A DNA stretch of 64,000 nucleotides from Paraperlucidibaca sp. (GTDB lineage: Bacteria > Pseudomonadota > Gammaproteobacteria > Pseudomonadales > Moraxellaceae): positions 1-64,000 of the forward strand of contig JAGPVX010000030.1 in assembly GCA_018066805.1 (NCBI GenBank). Reading direction: 5' to 3'. The position numbers were made by a program, and so were the translations under genes. Positions 19,843-28,530 of the stretch are shown here, one piece after another (the stretch's first letter is position 1; each line of letters begins with the position of its first letter). The notes beneath the pieces were generated by a model. The model was not told the origin of the DNA and made no database searches. It worked only from the letters and a program-made list of their open reading frames with translations.

Positions 19843-21000
19843 ATGCGCCCACTCGTTATCTTGGGAACCGGTTTGGCCGGCTACACGTTGGCGCGCGAAT
19901 TTCGCAAGCTCAACAACGAGCGCCCGCTAATTATCCTGTCTCAGGATGACGGGCGCAGCTATTCCAAGCCCATGCTGTCGAATGCATTGGCTAAAGGCAA
20001 AACGCCAGACGAATTAGCCATGGCTTCGCCTGAGAAAGTGGCCGAGCAGCTTAAGGCTGAGGTGCGTGTGGCTAGCGCGGTATCGAACATTGACCCCGTA
20101 GCAAAAACACTCACCGTCAATGGCGAGTCGCTGGCCTACGAAGATTTAGTGTTAGCAGTAGGCGCCGATGTGTTCCGTCCACCATTGGGCGGCGATGCTG
20201 GCGATAGCGTATTGAGCGTTAATGATCTTGGCGATTACGCCATATTTCGCGAGCAGCTCGGCGAGTCAGCGAAGCGTGTATTGATCATTGGCGGTGGCTT
20301 AATTGGCTGCGAATTTGCCAATGATTTAGCTGCTAGCGGTCATAGTGTCACGGTGGTTGAGCCTATGGGCCGTCCATTACCAACGTTGCTGCCCGAGCGC
20401 GCCTCGAAAGCGGTTGAGGCTGGACTGCAAGGCTTGGGCGTGAGCTTTCTCTATGGTGCCAATGCTACTGCCGCCGATCATGCCGGCAACGGCATTCGCG
20501 TGAGTTTGGCAGATGGCCGTCATGCCGAGGCCGATATTGTGTTGTCGGCAATTGGCCTGCGCCCACGCTTAGGTTTGGCCGAAGTGGCTGGCTTGAATGT
20601 AGCGCGCGGCATCTGTGTCGATCGTTATCTGCGCACTAGTAATGCCAATATCTACGCCATTGGCGATTGCGCCGAAGTCGACGGCAAAGTACTGATGTAT
20701 GTCTTGCCGTTGATGGCCAGCGCGCGAGCATTGGCGAAAACCCTAGCCGGCGAAGATACGGTGGTTAGCTATCCTGCCATGCCAGTGCAAATCAAAACAC
20801 CGATTTGCCCGATTGTGGTGTCGCCTGTGGCGCCAAACACCGAAGGTGCTTGGGCGGTTGAGGCAGATGGAAATAATGTCAAAGCCAGTTTTTTAGCGAA
20901 AGATGGTCAGCTCTTGGGCTTTGCACTGACCGGAAGCTTCGCTAGTGACATGAAGACCAAGATGGAGATGGCGAGGGCTTTGCCGCCAATCTTGGCGTAA
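19843..21000 (+). CDS. rubB: Rubredoxin-NAD(+) reductase
   Basis: This FAD flavoprotein passes electrons from NADH to rubredoxin. The N-terminal FAD fold has GTGLAGYTLA (residues 8-17). A second dinucleotide motif GGGLIGCEFA lies mid-protein for NADH, and the FAD-closing motif reads YAIGDCAEVDG. Its 385 residues and its position directly after rubA match the Pseudomonas pair. A bidirectional terminator follows. Confidence 0.94.
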   Translation: MRPLVILGTGLAGYTLAREFRKLNNERPLIILSQDDGRSYSKPMLSNALAKGKTPDELAMASPEKVAEQLKAEVRVASAVSNIDPVAKTLTVNGESLAYEDLVLAVGADVFRPPLGGDAGDSVLSVNDLGDYAIFREQLGESAKRVLIIGGGLIGCEFANDLAASGHSVTVVEPMGRPLPTLLPERASKAVEAGLQGLGVSFLYGANATAADHAGNGIRVSLADGRHAEADIVLSAIGLRPRLGLAEVAGLNVARGICVDRYLRTSNANIYAIGDCAEVDGKVLMYVLPLMASARALAKTLAGEDTVVSYPAMPVQIKTPICPIVVSPVAPNTEGAWAVEADGNNVKASFLAKDGQLLGFALTGSFASDMKTKMEMARALPPILA

Positions 21001-21038
21001 GCGTTAAGCACTCTCGCGGCACTAATATTTCCGCAATA

Positions 21039-21073
21039 AAAAAGCCTACGCCGTGGTTGTGCGTAGGCTTTTT
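21039..21073. terminator. Bidirectional Rho-independent terminator
   Basis: A perfect 13-bp stem (AAAAAGCCTACGC / GCGTAGGCTTTTT) with a 9-base loop lies between the convergent rubB and Sel1-repeat genes. A and T runs on the two arms allow termination in both directions. Confidence 0.92.
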
Positions 21074-21104
21074 GCTTTCAGCGAGATTGTTTGAGTAACA
21101 GCGA

Positions 21105-21896
21105 TTAGCCACCGGACGCGGCGGCTTTCGACAGCAGATCGCGGGCGCGGTTAACGTCAACTTCAACAAAGTCGCCATTGAGATACATCTCGCCCAAGCG
21201 GCGCAATGCCTTCGGATAGCCACGGTTCGCAGACTCGGTCATATAGGCCAAGCCTTTCGCCGTGTTTTTTCGTATGCCATCACCGACTAAGAGCATTTGC
21301 GCGAAGTTAAACTGAGCTTCCGAGACACCTGAGTCGGCAGCCTTCTCAAACCATTCGGCGGCTTTGCGCTTATTGCGTTTTACGCCTACGCCTTGGTCAT
21401 ACATGATGCCAATATTGTTTTGCGCCGATGATGAGCCTAGTTGCGCAGCTTTCAGCACAAGTACGGCGGCGCGATTGCTATCGAGAGGTACGCCATTGCC
21501 TTCGTAATAGGCCATGCCGAGTGCATACAGTGCGGGCGGATAGTCTTGATCGGCGGCGGCACGAAACCAGCTATTAGCGAGATCGATATCGCGCGGGACG
21601 CCATTGCCGCTGGCGTAAAGTGCGCCTAAGTTATATTGCGCACGAGCTAAGCCTTGACGAGCGGCCAAGCTAAACCATTCTGCGGCTTTGATACGATTTC
21701 GCACCACGCCATCGCCGTTGTAATAAAGCACGCCCAAGTTGTATTGCGCATCGGCGGCGCCGGTCATTGCTGCTTGGCGAATTTGTCGCGGGCTAGCATC
21801 GACCTTATTGGTGCTTACGCGTGGAGCGGCGTCGACGAGGCCGCTGAGCATCAGCACGCTTAAAAGCAGGCCATTTCGTAAACGCAGCCAATACAT
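21105..21896 (-). CDS. Exported Sel1-repeat protein
   Basis: A signal peptide (about residues 1-24, ending VDAA) precedes six tandem Sel1/TPR-like repeats of about 36 residues. Examples start AQYNLGVLYYNGDGV and AQYNLGALYASGNGV. Such proteins are solenoid scaffolds for protein-protein contacts, here probably in the periplasm. The partner is unknown. GAGG lies six bases before the ATG. It ends almost directly after the last repeat (ASGG). Confidence 0.88.
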   Translation of the reverse strand: MYWLRLRNGLLLSVLMLSGLVDAAPRVSTNKVDASPRQIRQAAMTGAADAQYNLGVLYYNGDGVVRNRIKAAEWFSLAARQGLARAQYNLGALYASGNGVPRDIDLANSWFRAAADQDYPPALYALGMAYYEGNGVPLDSNRAAVLVLKAAQLGSSSAQNNIGIMYDQGVGVKRNKRKAAEWFEKAADSGVSEAQFNFAQMLLVGDGIRKNTAKGLAYMTESANRGYPKALRRLGEMYLNGDFVEVDVNRARDLLSKAAASGG

Positions 21897-21977
21897 AAAT
21901 TACCTCGGTACACAGTCAAAAACATAAACACGCATGAAGAGTATGGGGCATTGCGTGAGTAAACAAGAGTATAGCTT

Positions 21978-24080
21978 CTATGCTAAGGCGTAGTGGCCTT
22001 CGTTGCTTAGCCAGCGACTCAGTAAATAGTTGTAGTTTTCGTGGCCATGTAAGCGCTCAGCTAATGCGCGCGCCGGCGAAATAAGTGCGGCATCTCGGAC
22101 TAAATCGGCGAGACGAAATTGCACATCACCGGTTTGGCGAGTGCCTAATACTTCGCCGGGGCCGCGCAATTCTAGGTCTTTTTCAGCAATGACAAAGCCA
22201 TCTTGGCTATCGCGTAAAATTTGTAGGCGCTCGCGAGCTAGTGCCGATACTGGCGTTTGATAGAGCAGCACGCAAAAGCTAGCGAGTTGGCCACGGCCGA
22301 CACGGCCACGGAGTTGATGTAGCTGCGACAAGCCTAAGCGCTCAGGGTTTTCGATGACCATCAGCGTGGCATTGGGCACATCGACACCCACTTCGATGAC
22401 GGTGGTGGCGACTAAAACCGCGATATTGCCGGCGACAAAATCGGCCATGACCGCGGCTTTCTCTGCGGCCTTTAATTGGCCATGCACCAGTCCTACTTTC
22501 AATTCGGGCAGCGCTGCGCTGAGCTCGGCCATTGCGGCCTCGGCTGCTTGTGCTTGAATTTGCTCGGACTGCTCAATGAGGGTGCAGACCCAATACACTT
22601 GCTGGCCGCTGGCGGCGTGATGGCGTATACGCTCGACCAGCGTGTCGCGGCGTGTATTTGCGAGCACCACGGTTTGGATGCCCTGGCGGCCTGGCGGTAG
22701 CGCATCGATGATGGAGGTGTCGAGATCGCCGTAAGCGCTCATCGCCAAGGTACGGGGAATCGGCGTCGCAGTCATGATCAGCTGGTGCGGCAGCCAGCCC
22801 GCGCTCAGGCCTTTTTCGGCTAATTGCAGGCGCTGCGCGACGCCGAAGCGGTGTTGTTCATCGATGATGACTAGCCCGAGTCGGGCGAACTGCACGCTGT
22901 CTTGGAACAGTGCGTGGGTGCCAATGACGAGTTGGCAGCTGGCATCGGCAAGACTAGCGAGTGAGGTGGTTCTGGACTTGGCGGTTTGTTTGCCCGAGAG
23001 CCATCCGACCGAAATGCCTAGAGGCTCAAACCAGCTGCGAAAACGCAGAAGATGCTGCTCGGCGAGTATTTCTGTTGGCGCCATGATGGCGACTTGCAGG
23101 CCGGCGGCCAGCGCTGGGCAGGCGGCAAGTGCGGCAACCACAGTTTTGCCAGCGCCAACATCGCCTTGCACGAGCCTGAGCATGACGCGAGTTTGGCCTA
23201 GGTCGCGATGAATCTCCTGCACTACGCGCTGCTGGGCATCGGTGAGCGCAAAAGGTAGTGCGGCTAATAGTTGTTGGCTCAGCGAGTCATCGCAGCGCAA
23301 GGCTGGTGCAGAGGTATGGCGTTGGCGGTCGCGGCGTTGCAGAAGGCCCATTTGATGGGCAACTAACTCTTCGAACACGAGACGTTGCTGTGCCGGATGT
23401 AGGCCATCGCGTAATGCTTGGCGGTCACTGTCGGCGGTGGGTGCATGCACAGTGTGTAGCGCTTGCGCCAATGACCAGCCGCCGGCCTGTTGCGCGGGCA
23501 ATTTATCGATCAGTACGGTGTCATTGAGCAACGGTAGTGCGCGTGCCATTAGCTCGCGAATGCGCCGTTGCGTGAGCCCCTCGACCAGCGGGTAGATGGG
23601 TGTGAGATGGTCATTCAAGCGCGCGTCGTCGTCATTCACCGTATCTGTATCAGCGAGCCACTCGACCTCAGGATGAATCATTTCTGGCCCGGCAGGCCCG
23701 GCGCGCACTTCGCCAAACACACGCAAGCGTTGGCCTTTGCTGTAGCTGTCTTTTTGCGATTGGCGAAAATGATAGAAGCGCAGTGTTAAGCCGCCACTGC
23801 CATCACGGAGGCGAACTAAAAGTGCTCGCCGCCGGCCTTGGATGATATCCGCGAGCACTACGTCCGCTTCAACTAAGGCGGTCATGCCAGGGATTAATGA
23901 GCCTAAGGCCGTGCGTTGCGTGCGATCTTCATAGTGCCGTGGCAACGTAAACAACAGGTCTTGCACGGTGTTTATGCCTAAGCGCTTGAGCCGCTCAGCT
24001 AAGGCAGGGCCGACGCCGCGCAAGCAAGCGATCGGGCGTTCGTGTAGCGCAAGAGTCGGCGAGTCGGACGCTGTGCCCAC
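21978..24080 (-). CDS. recG: ATP-dependent DNA helicase RecG
   Basis: RecG remodels stalled forks and Holliday junctions. An N-terminal wedge/OB region (about 1-250) precedes the helicase motor. Walker A reads GDVGAGKT, motif II DEQH and motif III TATPIPRT; the late motif is HQLRGRVGRG. The 700-residue length is typical. The start is a GTG at 24080, two bases after the oxyR stop; no strong ribosome site is visible, so expression probably depends on coupling to oxyR. The oxyR-recG order is known in Pseudomonas. Confidence 0.95.
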   Translation of the reverse strand: MGTASDSPTLALHERPIACLRGVGPALAERLKRLGINTVQDLLFTLPRHYEDRTQRTALGSLIPGMTALVEADVVLADIIQGRRRALLVRLRDGSGGLTLRFYHFRQSQKDSYSKGQRLRVFGEVRAGPAGPEMIHPEVEWLADTDTVNDDDARLNDHLTPIYPLVEGLTQRRIRELMARALPLLNDTVLIDKLPAQQAGGWSLAQALHTVHAPTADSDRQALRDGLHPAQQRLVFEELVAHQMGLLQRRDRQRHTSAPALRCDDSLSQQLLAALPFALTDAQQRVVQEIHRDLGQTRVMLRLVQGDVGAGKTVVAALAACPALAAGLQVAIMAPTEILAEQHLLRFRSWFEPLGISVGWLSGKQTAKSRTTSLASLADASCQLVIGTHALFQDSVQFARLGLVIIDEQHRFGVAQRLQLAEKGLSAGWLPHQLIMTATPIPRTLAMSAYGDLDTSIIDALPPGRQGIQTVVLANTRRDTLVERIRHHAASGQQVYWVCTLIEQSEQIQAQAAEAAMAELSAALPELKVGLVHGQLKAAEKAAVMADFVAGNIAVLVATTVIEVGVDVPNATLMVIENPERLGLSQLHQLRGRVGRGQLASFCVLLYQTPVSALARERLQILRDSQDGFVIAEKDLELRGPGEVLGTRQTGDVQFRLADLVRDAALISPARALAERLHGHENYNYLLSRWLSNEGHYALA

Positions 24081-24082
24081 GT

Positions 24083-24979
24083 TTAGCGCTGCACCGCAGT
24101 GGTGCCGGGCAAGTCCAAACCTTGTAAGGCACGCAATAGTTCTTGCAGCGCGCGGGGCCGTGAAAATCTATGGCGACTGGCCAAGACAATGCGCCGATGT
24201 GGGCAGGGTTTGATCGGCCGAGTGGTGAGCTCATCATCGGTCAGCTGCTGTTCAGCGCTGGCGGGAATAAGTGTGATGCCCAGCCCCGATGCCACCATAT
24301 GGCGCAAAGTCATCAGTGAGCTGCCAGAGTTGATGCCCGGCGTTTGGCCAACTTGGCAGGTTTCCAGCACTTGGTCGCGGAAGCAATGGCCTTCGCCCAG
24401 CATCAGCACAGGGCTTGAGCTAAGAACATCGGCGGGGATGATTTTCTTGCTAGCAAGGGCATGGTCGCGCGGCAGAAGTAACTGAAATGGCTCGTCGAAT
24501 AATGCCGTTACGCGAGTTTCAGGCGGATCAAAGGGCAGTGCCACAATGATGGCGTCGAGCTCGCCGCGAGCTAAACGCTCTGCGAGCACATGAGTGTAGT
24601 TCTCCTCCAAGTACAATTTTAGCGGGCTGGCCTCGTGTTTCATGCGCCGCACGAGTGAGGGAAATAAATAGGGGCCAACGGTGAAAATTGCACCTAAGCG
24701 CAATGGCTCAGAAAACTCATCGCGTGATAAATCCGCCATGGCTTCGAATTTGTCGGCCTCGGCAAGCACCACATGAGCCTGAGAAATTAGGGCTTCGGCG
24801 GCAGGTGTAACCAGCACACCATGCCGGTGTCGCTCAAACAGGCTGAGGCCAAGCGAGTCTTCGAGTTTTTTCACTGCTACCGATAGCGTCGGTTGTGCGA
24901 CATGACAGCGTTCGGCTGCACGGCCAAAGTGGCGTTCTTGTGCCAAGGTGACGAGATAGCGTAGCTCGGTTAAGGTCAT
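24083..24979 (-). CDS. oxyR: Peroxide-sensing LysR regulator OxyR
   Basis: OxyR activates peroxide defence genes when a reactive Cys pair forms a disulfide. The LysR helix-turn-helix occupies about residues 1-60. Cys199 and Cys208 fall at exactly the positions of the E. coli redox pair, inside GHCFRDQVLETC. 298 residues is close to the family norm. It is co-transcribed with recG and diverges from the YeeZ-like gene, so the 61-base gap may hold shared control sites. Confidence 0.96.
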   Translation of the reverse strand: MTLTELRYLVTLAQERHFGRAAERCHVAQPTLSVAVKKLEDSLGLSLFERHRHGVLVTPAAEALISQAHVVLAEADKFEAMADLSRDEFSEPLRLGAIFTVGPYLFPSLVRRMKHEASPLKLYLEENYTHVLAERLARGELDAIIVALPFDPPETRVTALFDEPFQLLLPRDHALASKKIIPADVLSSSPVLMLGEGHCFRDQVLETCQVGQTPGINSGSSLMTLRHMVASGLGITLIPASAEQQLTDDELTTRPIKPCPHRRIVLASRHRFSRPRALQELLRALQGLDLPGTTAVQR

Positions 24980-25040
24980 AATATCTCTGGGCTAGGTCGT
25001 GCATTTCGCATGTAGCCAAAAACTATCAAAAATTGAGCTT

Positions 25041-25895
25041 ATGTCAAAGATATTAATTGTCGGTGCGGGTGATGTTGGCGGCCGAATTGCTATTGAATTA
25101 GCTGAGCTAGGCCATGAAGTGTGGGCACTGCGGCGCACACCACAGGCAAATCAGAGCTTTTCTAGTGGTGGCAAGTTGATGTGGAGTGTTTGTGATGTCA
25201 CCAAGGCCGAAACACTAAAATTACCACTAGGTCTGGATATAGTCATCAGTGCTTTAGCGCCGAGTGAGTCGGGTATGGTCGCCTATGAACAAGTCTATGT
25301 TGGTGGCGCTCGGGCATTGCAGCAGGCGCTAAAGGGCCAGTCGCTGAATCGTCAATTTTGGCTGTCATCAACGGGGGTTTATGGTGAGGATGCTGGCGAA
25401 TGGATAGATGAGGCGACGCCGGCGCAACCAAAGAGAGACACGGCTAAGCTGTTATTGCAGGCAGAAGATGTTGTTAGGCAGTCGCCTTGGCCATCGACAA
25501 TTGTGCGTTTGGGTGGCTTATATGGGCCTGGCCGCGAACGACTATTGCGCTGGGTGCGTGATGCCAAGCCAGTGCAAATGACCCCGCCGAGCTGGACTAA
25601 CCGCCTGCATGTTGCCGATGCAGCAGGCTTAGTGGTGCACTTAGTGCAACAAAGTTTGGCTGGTGGCCGCGTTGAGTCCTTGCTACTTGGCGTGGATGAT
25701 GCGCCGACGCCACAGCACGAGGTATTGGCGTGGTTGGCGCAACAGCTTGAATTGCCATCGTCGCCAGATAAGGCCGTTGTGCCAAATGCAAGCCAAGGTA
25801 AACGTATTAGCAACTTAGCGTTGCATCGTAGTGGTTATGCGCTGAGCTATCCGAGCTTTCGTGACGGCTATTTGACTTTGCTGCCAAAACTGTAA
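25041..25895 (+). CDS. YeeZ-like NAD(P)-binding SDR-family protein
   Basis: An extended short-chain dehydrogenase fold begins with ILIVGAGDVGGRIA (dinucleotide motif). A substrate-side motif STGVYGEDAGEWIDE follows, as in YeeZ/epimerase-like proteins. The substrate is unknown. I chose the ATG at 25041 because the Rossmann motif starts immediately after it; the frame stays open 14 codons upstream. The protein has 284 residues. It diverges from oxyR. Confidence 0.8.
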   Translation: MSKILIVGAGDVGGRIAIELAELGHEVWALRRTPQANQSFSSGGKLMWSVCDVTKAETLKLPLGLDIVISALAPSESGMVAYEQVYVGGARALQQALKGQSLNRQFWLSSTGVYGEDAGEWIDEATPAQPKRDTAKLLLQAEDVVRQSPWPSTIVRLGGLYGPGRERLLRWVRDAKPVQMTPPSWTNRLHVADAAGLVVHLVQQSLAGGRVESLLLGVDDAPTPQHEVLAWLAQQLELPSSPDKAVVPNASQGKRISNLALHRSGYALSYPSFRDGYLTLLPKL

Positions 25896-26000
25896 TTTTT
25901 TGTAATTTGGTCGCTAGCTCTGGCCTTTCTGTGTGGATGTTGTGTAGCTTATGGCGTAGTCTGCTTGCCTATAAAAAGAACAATACTAGGCTGAATAATT

Positions 26001-28058
26001 ATGCGGATTGCTCACACTCTCTCACTTTTGGCATTGGCTGTTTCTCTGGCCGCTTGCGGTGGTTCTTCTGGGTCGGGGTCATTTTCTTCGAATGGCGATG
26101 GCGATCCGCAGGGCGACAACACTGGAGGCGAGGGCGACAACACCGGCGGTGGTGATGATACTGGCGGTGGTGATGGCGGCACTCCGCCCACTGCGAATCG
26201 CATTGTTAATTTTGAGCGCCTAGGCGCAACGTTTGACACGCTAGAGGCGAACACGGCGTCATGCGCCACTAAGGTTCGTCTAGATGGCGGTCGGAGCTAT
26301 CAGATCACTTTGCCTTCGGCGAGTGGTGAAACCATTAGCTTTCAGATTATTGAACCGAAAAAAATTGACTGCGTAAAAGGTAATCCCTTGGTGTTGCACG
26401 GGCATGGCTTTGGTGGCGCACGTACAGAGGACCCTAAAGGTGGCTTCCTTGAGCGTCTGCAAGACAACGGATATGCCGTTATTAGTATCGACCAACGCGG
26501 ATTTAACGACAGCACTGGCACGGTACGCGTTATGGATCCTGACTACGAAGGTCAGGATTTAATACAAATATTTGATTGGGCTGAGAAGAATCTCGACTAT
26601 CTCGTGTACGAGCGGCCGTCAGAGGCTAGTCCGTATAACGTAGTTGCTGGCGCGAATGGCGGTAGTTACGGCGGCATGTATCAAATGCTACTGCACAACA
26701 TCGATCCGAAAAATCGTCTTGATGTGCTTACGCCAGACATAACGCCGCATGATTTACGAACCAGCCTGTACCCCGGTGGTGCTGTGAAGTCGGCGTGGGT
26801 GGCTCTGTTAGTCGTTGGTGGTGAAGCTGGCGCAAACCAGCCCATCATTTCGGGTTTAGACCCGGCCATTAAAGAGACCTTGGTAAAAGGTGTGACATCT
26901 AATGAAATCCCAGCGCCATCGCTAAACTTTTTCTATTATCACAGCGCGAAATACTTCGGTGCAGATGATGGCACCGACATTAGCAATATGGATTTCTTAA
27001 CATCGATGTTGTCGCCACCAACTAAGCCGATCTATGTGGGCGATAAGAAGCCTGCACCTAAGAAAGTTGATATCTTATTTTCGCAAGGCATGCGCGATAC
27101 CTTGTTTAACTTCAACGAAGCTTGGGGAAACTATCAGGCCTATAAAAACTTAGGCGGTGACGTTCGTTTAATGACACACGAGGGTGGTCATATTTTACCA
27201 GGCACACAAACCGTAATTGGGGCGCTCGGCCCATTGAATATGCTCACTGATCCACTGCTTGGTGGCTTAAATAGTGCGGGCCTTTCACTGCCTGAATTAC
27301 AAAAGCCAGGTGGTAGAAATAACTGCGGTACGTTAAGTCGTGATGATGCTAATTTGGCATTCTTAAATGACAAATTGACCCCCCCGCAAAAGCAGGTCGC
27401 TAATTTGGCAACGGCCACCGCCTTGGCTCAGCTAAAAACCACGGTGTGTTTGTCGTTAAACGATAGTCCGGGCGAGGCTGTGTTTGTTAACCCAGCTTTA
27501 ATTGCGCCGAAGCGAGTAGAAACCAATATTCCTGCGAGCATGATCCCCGTACCAAATACAGCTTTGGGATTAACCAGCCTGCTATTGCCTACATTCATCC
27601 CCCTTGAAGGCTTTAAAGGCCCATTGACTATTGGTGGCATTGGCCAGCTTAACGTCAAGTTGAATAATATCCTTGAGCCGTTGAATGGTTGCGATCTGCC
27701 TTTGGGCTTACCAGCGGAGTTGACCGATAACATTCCTGCGCCGCTGTCGGGCTTGCTTGGTTTGCTGCCCGTCAAATTGCCGATACGAGCTTGCGACGCT
27801 ATTGTCCTAGTCGGCTTTGGTGCGAAAAAAGGCATGGCTGCTCCACGCCTTATCGATGAGCAAATGCAGCCGCTGCGCGGTCTTGGCGAGCACAAAGTAT
27901 CGATGGTGGGTGTCGCGGAGAAATTAGCTGAAGGTGAGCAGCTTGGTTTAATGGTTTACGGCTATAACTTGCAGTACCTCACTAGTTTGTCACGAGATTT
28001 ACTGGTGCCTGGGGTCACGATTAGTGGCACGGTAGAGGTTCCTGTTCTGGCTAATTAG
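26001..28058 (+). CDS. Lipoprotein alpha/beta-hydrolase, S15/CocE-like
   Basis: A lipoprotein signal ends LAAC with the lipidated Cys19, and the +2 Gly favours outer-membrane sorting. A Gly/Asp-rich linker (about 20-62) follows. The hydrolase domain has an oxyanion-type GHGFGG at 134-139, DQRGF at 165-169, the nucleophile Ser222 in GGSYGG, likely Asp366 (QGMRDTLF) and His397 (EGGHIL). This pattern resembles the X-Pro dipeptidyl-peptidase/CocE group. The C-terminal region (about 410-685) is unlike known domains that I recognise. The substrate is unknown: peptide or ester. It stands alone, with a strong terminator after it. Confidence 0.78.
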   Translation: MRIAHTLSLLALAVSLAACGGSSGSGSFSSNGDGDPQGDNTGGEGDNTGGGDDTGGGDGGTPPTANRIVNFERLGATFDTLEANTASCATKVRLDGGRSYQITLPSASGETISFQIIEPKKIDCVKGNPLVLHGHGFGGARTEDPKGGFLERLQDNGYAVISIDQRGFNDSTGTVRVMDPDYEGQDLIQIFDWAEKNLDYLVYERPSEASPYNVVAGANGGSYGGMYQMLLHNIDPKNRLDVLTPDITPHDLRTSLYPGGAVKSAWVALLVVGGEAGANQPIISGLDPAIKETLVKGVTSNEIPAPSLNFFYYHSAKYFGADDGTDISNMDFLTSMLSPPTKPIYVGDKKPAPKKVDILFSQGMRDTLFNFNEAWGNYQAYKNLGGDVRLMTHEGGHILPGTQTVIGALGPLNMLTDPLLGGLNSAGLSLPELQKPGGRNNCGTLSRDDANLAFLNDKLTPPQKQVANLATATALAQLKTTVCLSLNDSPGEAVFVNPALIAPKRVETNIPASMIPVPNTALGLTSLLLPTFIPLEGFKGPLTIGGIGQLNVKLNNILEPLNGCDLPLGLPAELTDNIPAPLSGLLGLLPVKLPIRACDAIVLVGFGAKKGMAAPRLIDEQMQPLRGLGEHKVSMVGVAEKLAEGEQLGLMVYGYNLQYLTSLSRDLLVPGVTISGTVEVPVLAN
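26112..26181 (+). repeat. Short in-frame repeats coding a Gly/Asp/Asn linker
   Basis: Degenerate repeats of GGCGACAACAC and TGGCGGTGGTGATG encode a GDNTGG/GGGDD-type spacer just after the lipidated Cys. Such repeats commonly vary in number between strains. Confidence 0.6.
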
Positions 28059-28070
28059 TCTTTAGGCTTA

Positions 28071-28105
28071 AACAAAAATGCCTGCATTTAGCAGGCATTT
28101 TTGTT
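28071..28105. terminator. Bidirectional Rho-independent terminator
   Basis: A perfect 15-bp stem (AACAAAAATGCCTGC / GCAGGCATTTTTGTT) with a 5-base loop lies between the convergent lipoprotein hydrolase and ridA genes. Both arms carry A/T runs. Confidence 0.92.
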
Positions 28106-28124
28106 CGTGCGATTAGTTAACGTC

Positions 28125-28508
28125 TCAAGAAGCTGTGACCACAATGCCGTCCATCTCAACCAGAGCGCCGCGTGGCAATGACGCCACACCAATGGCTGCG
28201 CGAGCGGGGTAGGGCTGCGTGAAGTAGCGTGCCATCATCTCGTTGACTAGGGCAAAGTGGCCTAGGTCGGTGAGGAAGATATTGAGTTTGGCAATGTCTT
28301 GCAGTGTAGCGCCAGACTCTTCGATCACTGCTTTTAGGTTTTCAAAAACCTGCACGATTTGCGCATCAATACCATCAACCAACTGCATGCTGGCAGGATC
28401 GAGGCCAATTTGGCCCGATAGATAAACCGTGTTGCCGATTTTCACTGCTTGCGAATAGGTGCCAATGGCGGCTGGGGCTTTATTAGTTTGGATAACGGCG
28501 CGATTCAT
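28125..28508 (-). CDS. ridA: RidA-family enamine/imine deaminase
   Basis: RidA hydrolyses reactive enamine/imine intermediates from PLP enzymes. The 127-residue chorismate-mutase-like fold carries the family motifs [12 protein letters not shown] and LSGQIGLDP, and the catalytic Arg in the segment [21 protein letters not shown] start it at the ATG at 28508, with AGGAG about 11 bases upstream; a GTG 12 bases earlier overlaps that ribosome site. It follows spoT after 22 bases in the same direction, so they probably share a transcript. Confidence 0.92.
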   Translation of the reverse strand: MNRAVIQTNKAPAAIGTYSQAVKIGNTVYLSGQIGLDPASMQLVDGIDAQIVQVFENLKAVIEESGATLQDIAKLNIFLTDLGHFALVNEMMARYFTQPYPARAAIGVASLPRGALVEMDGIVVTAS

Positions 28509-28530
28509 TGAGACTAACACTCCTGCAAAA

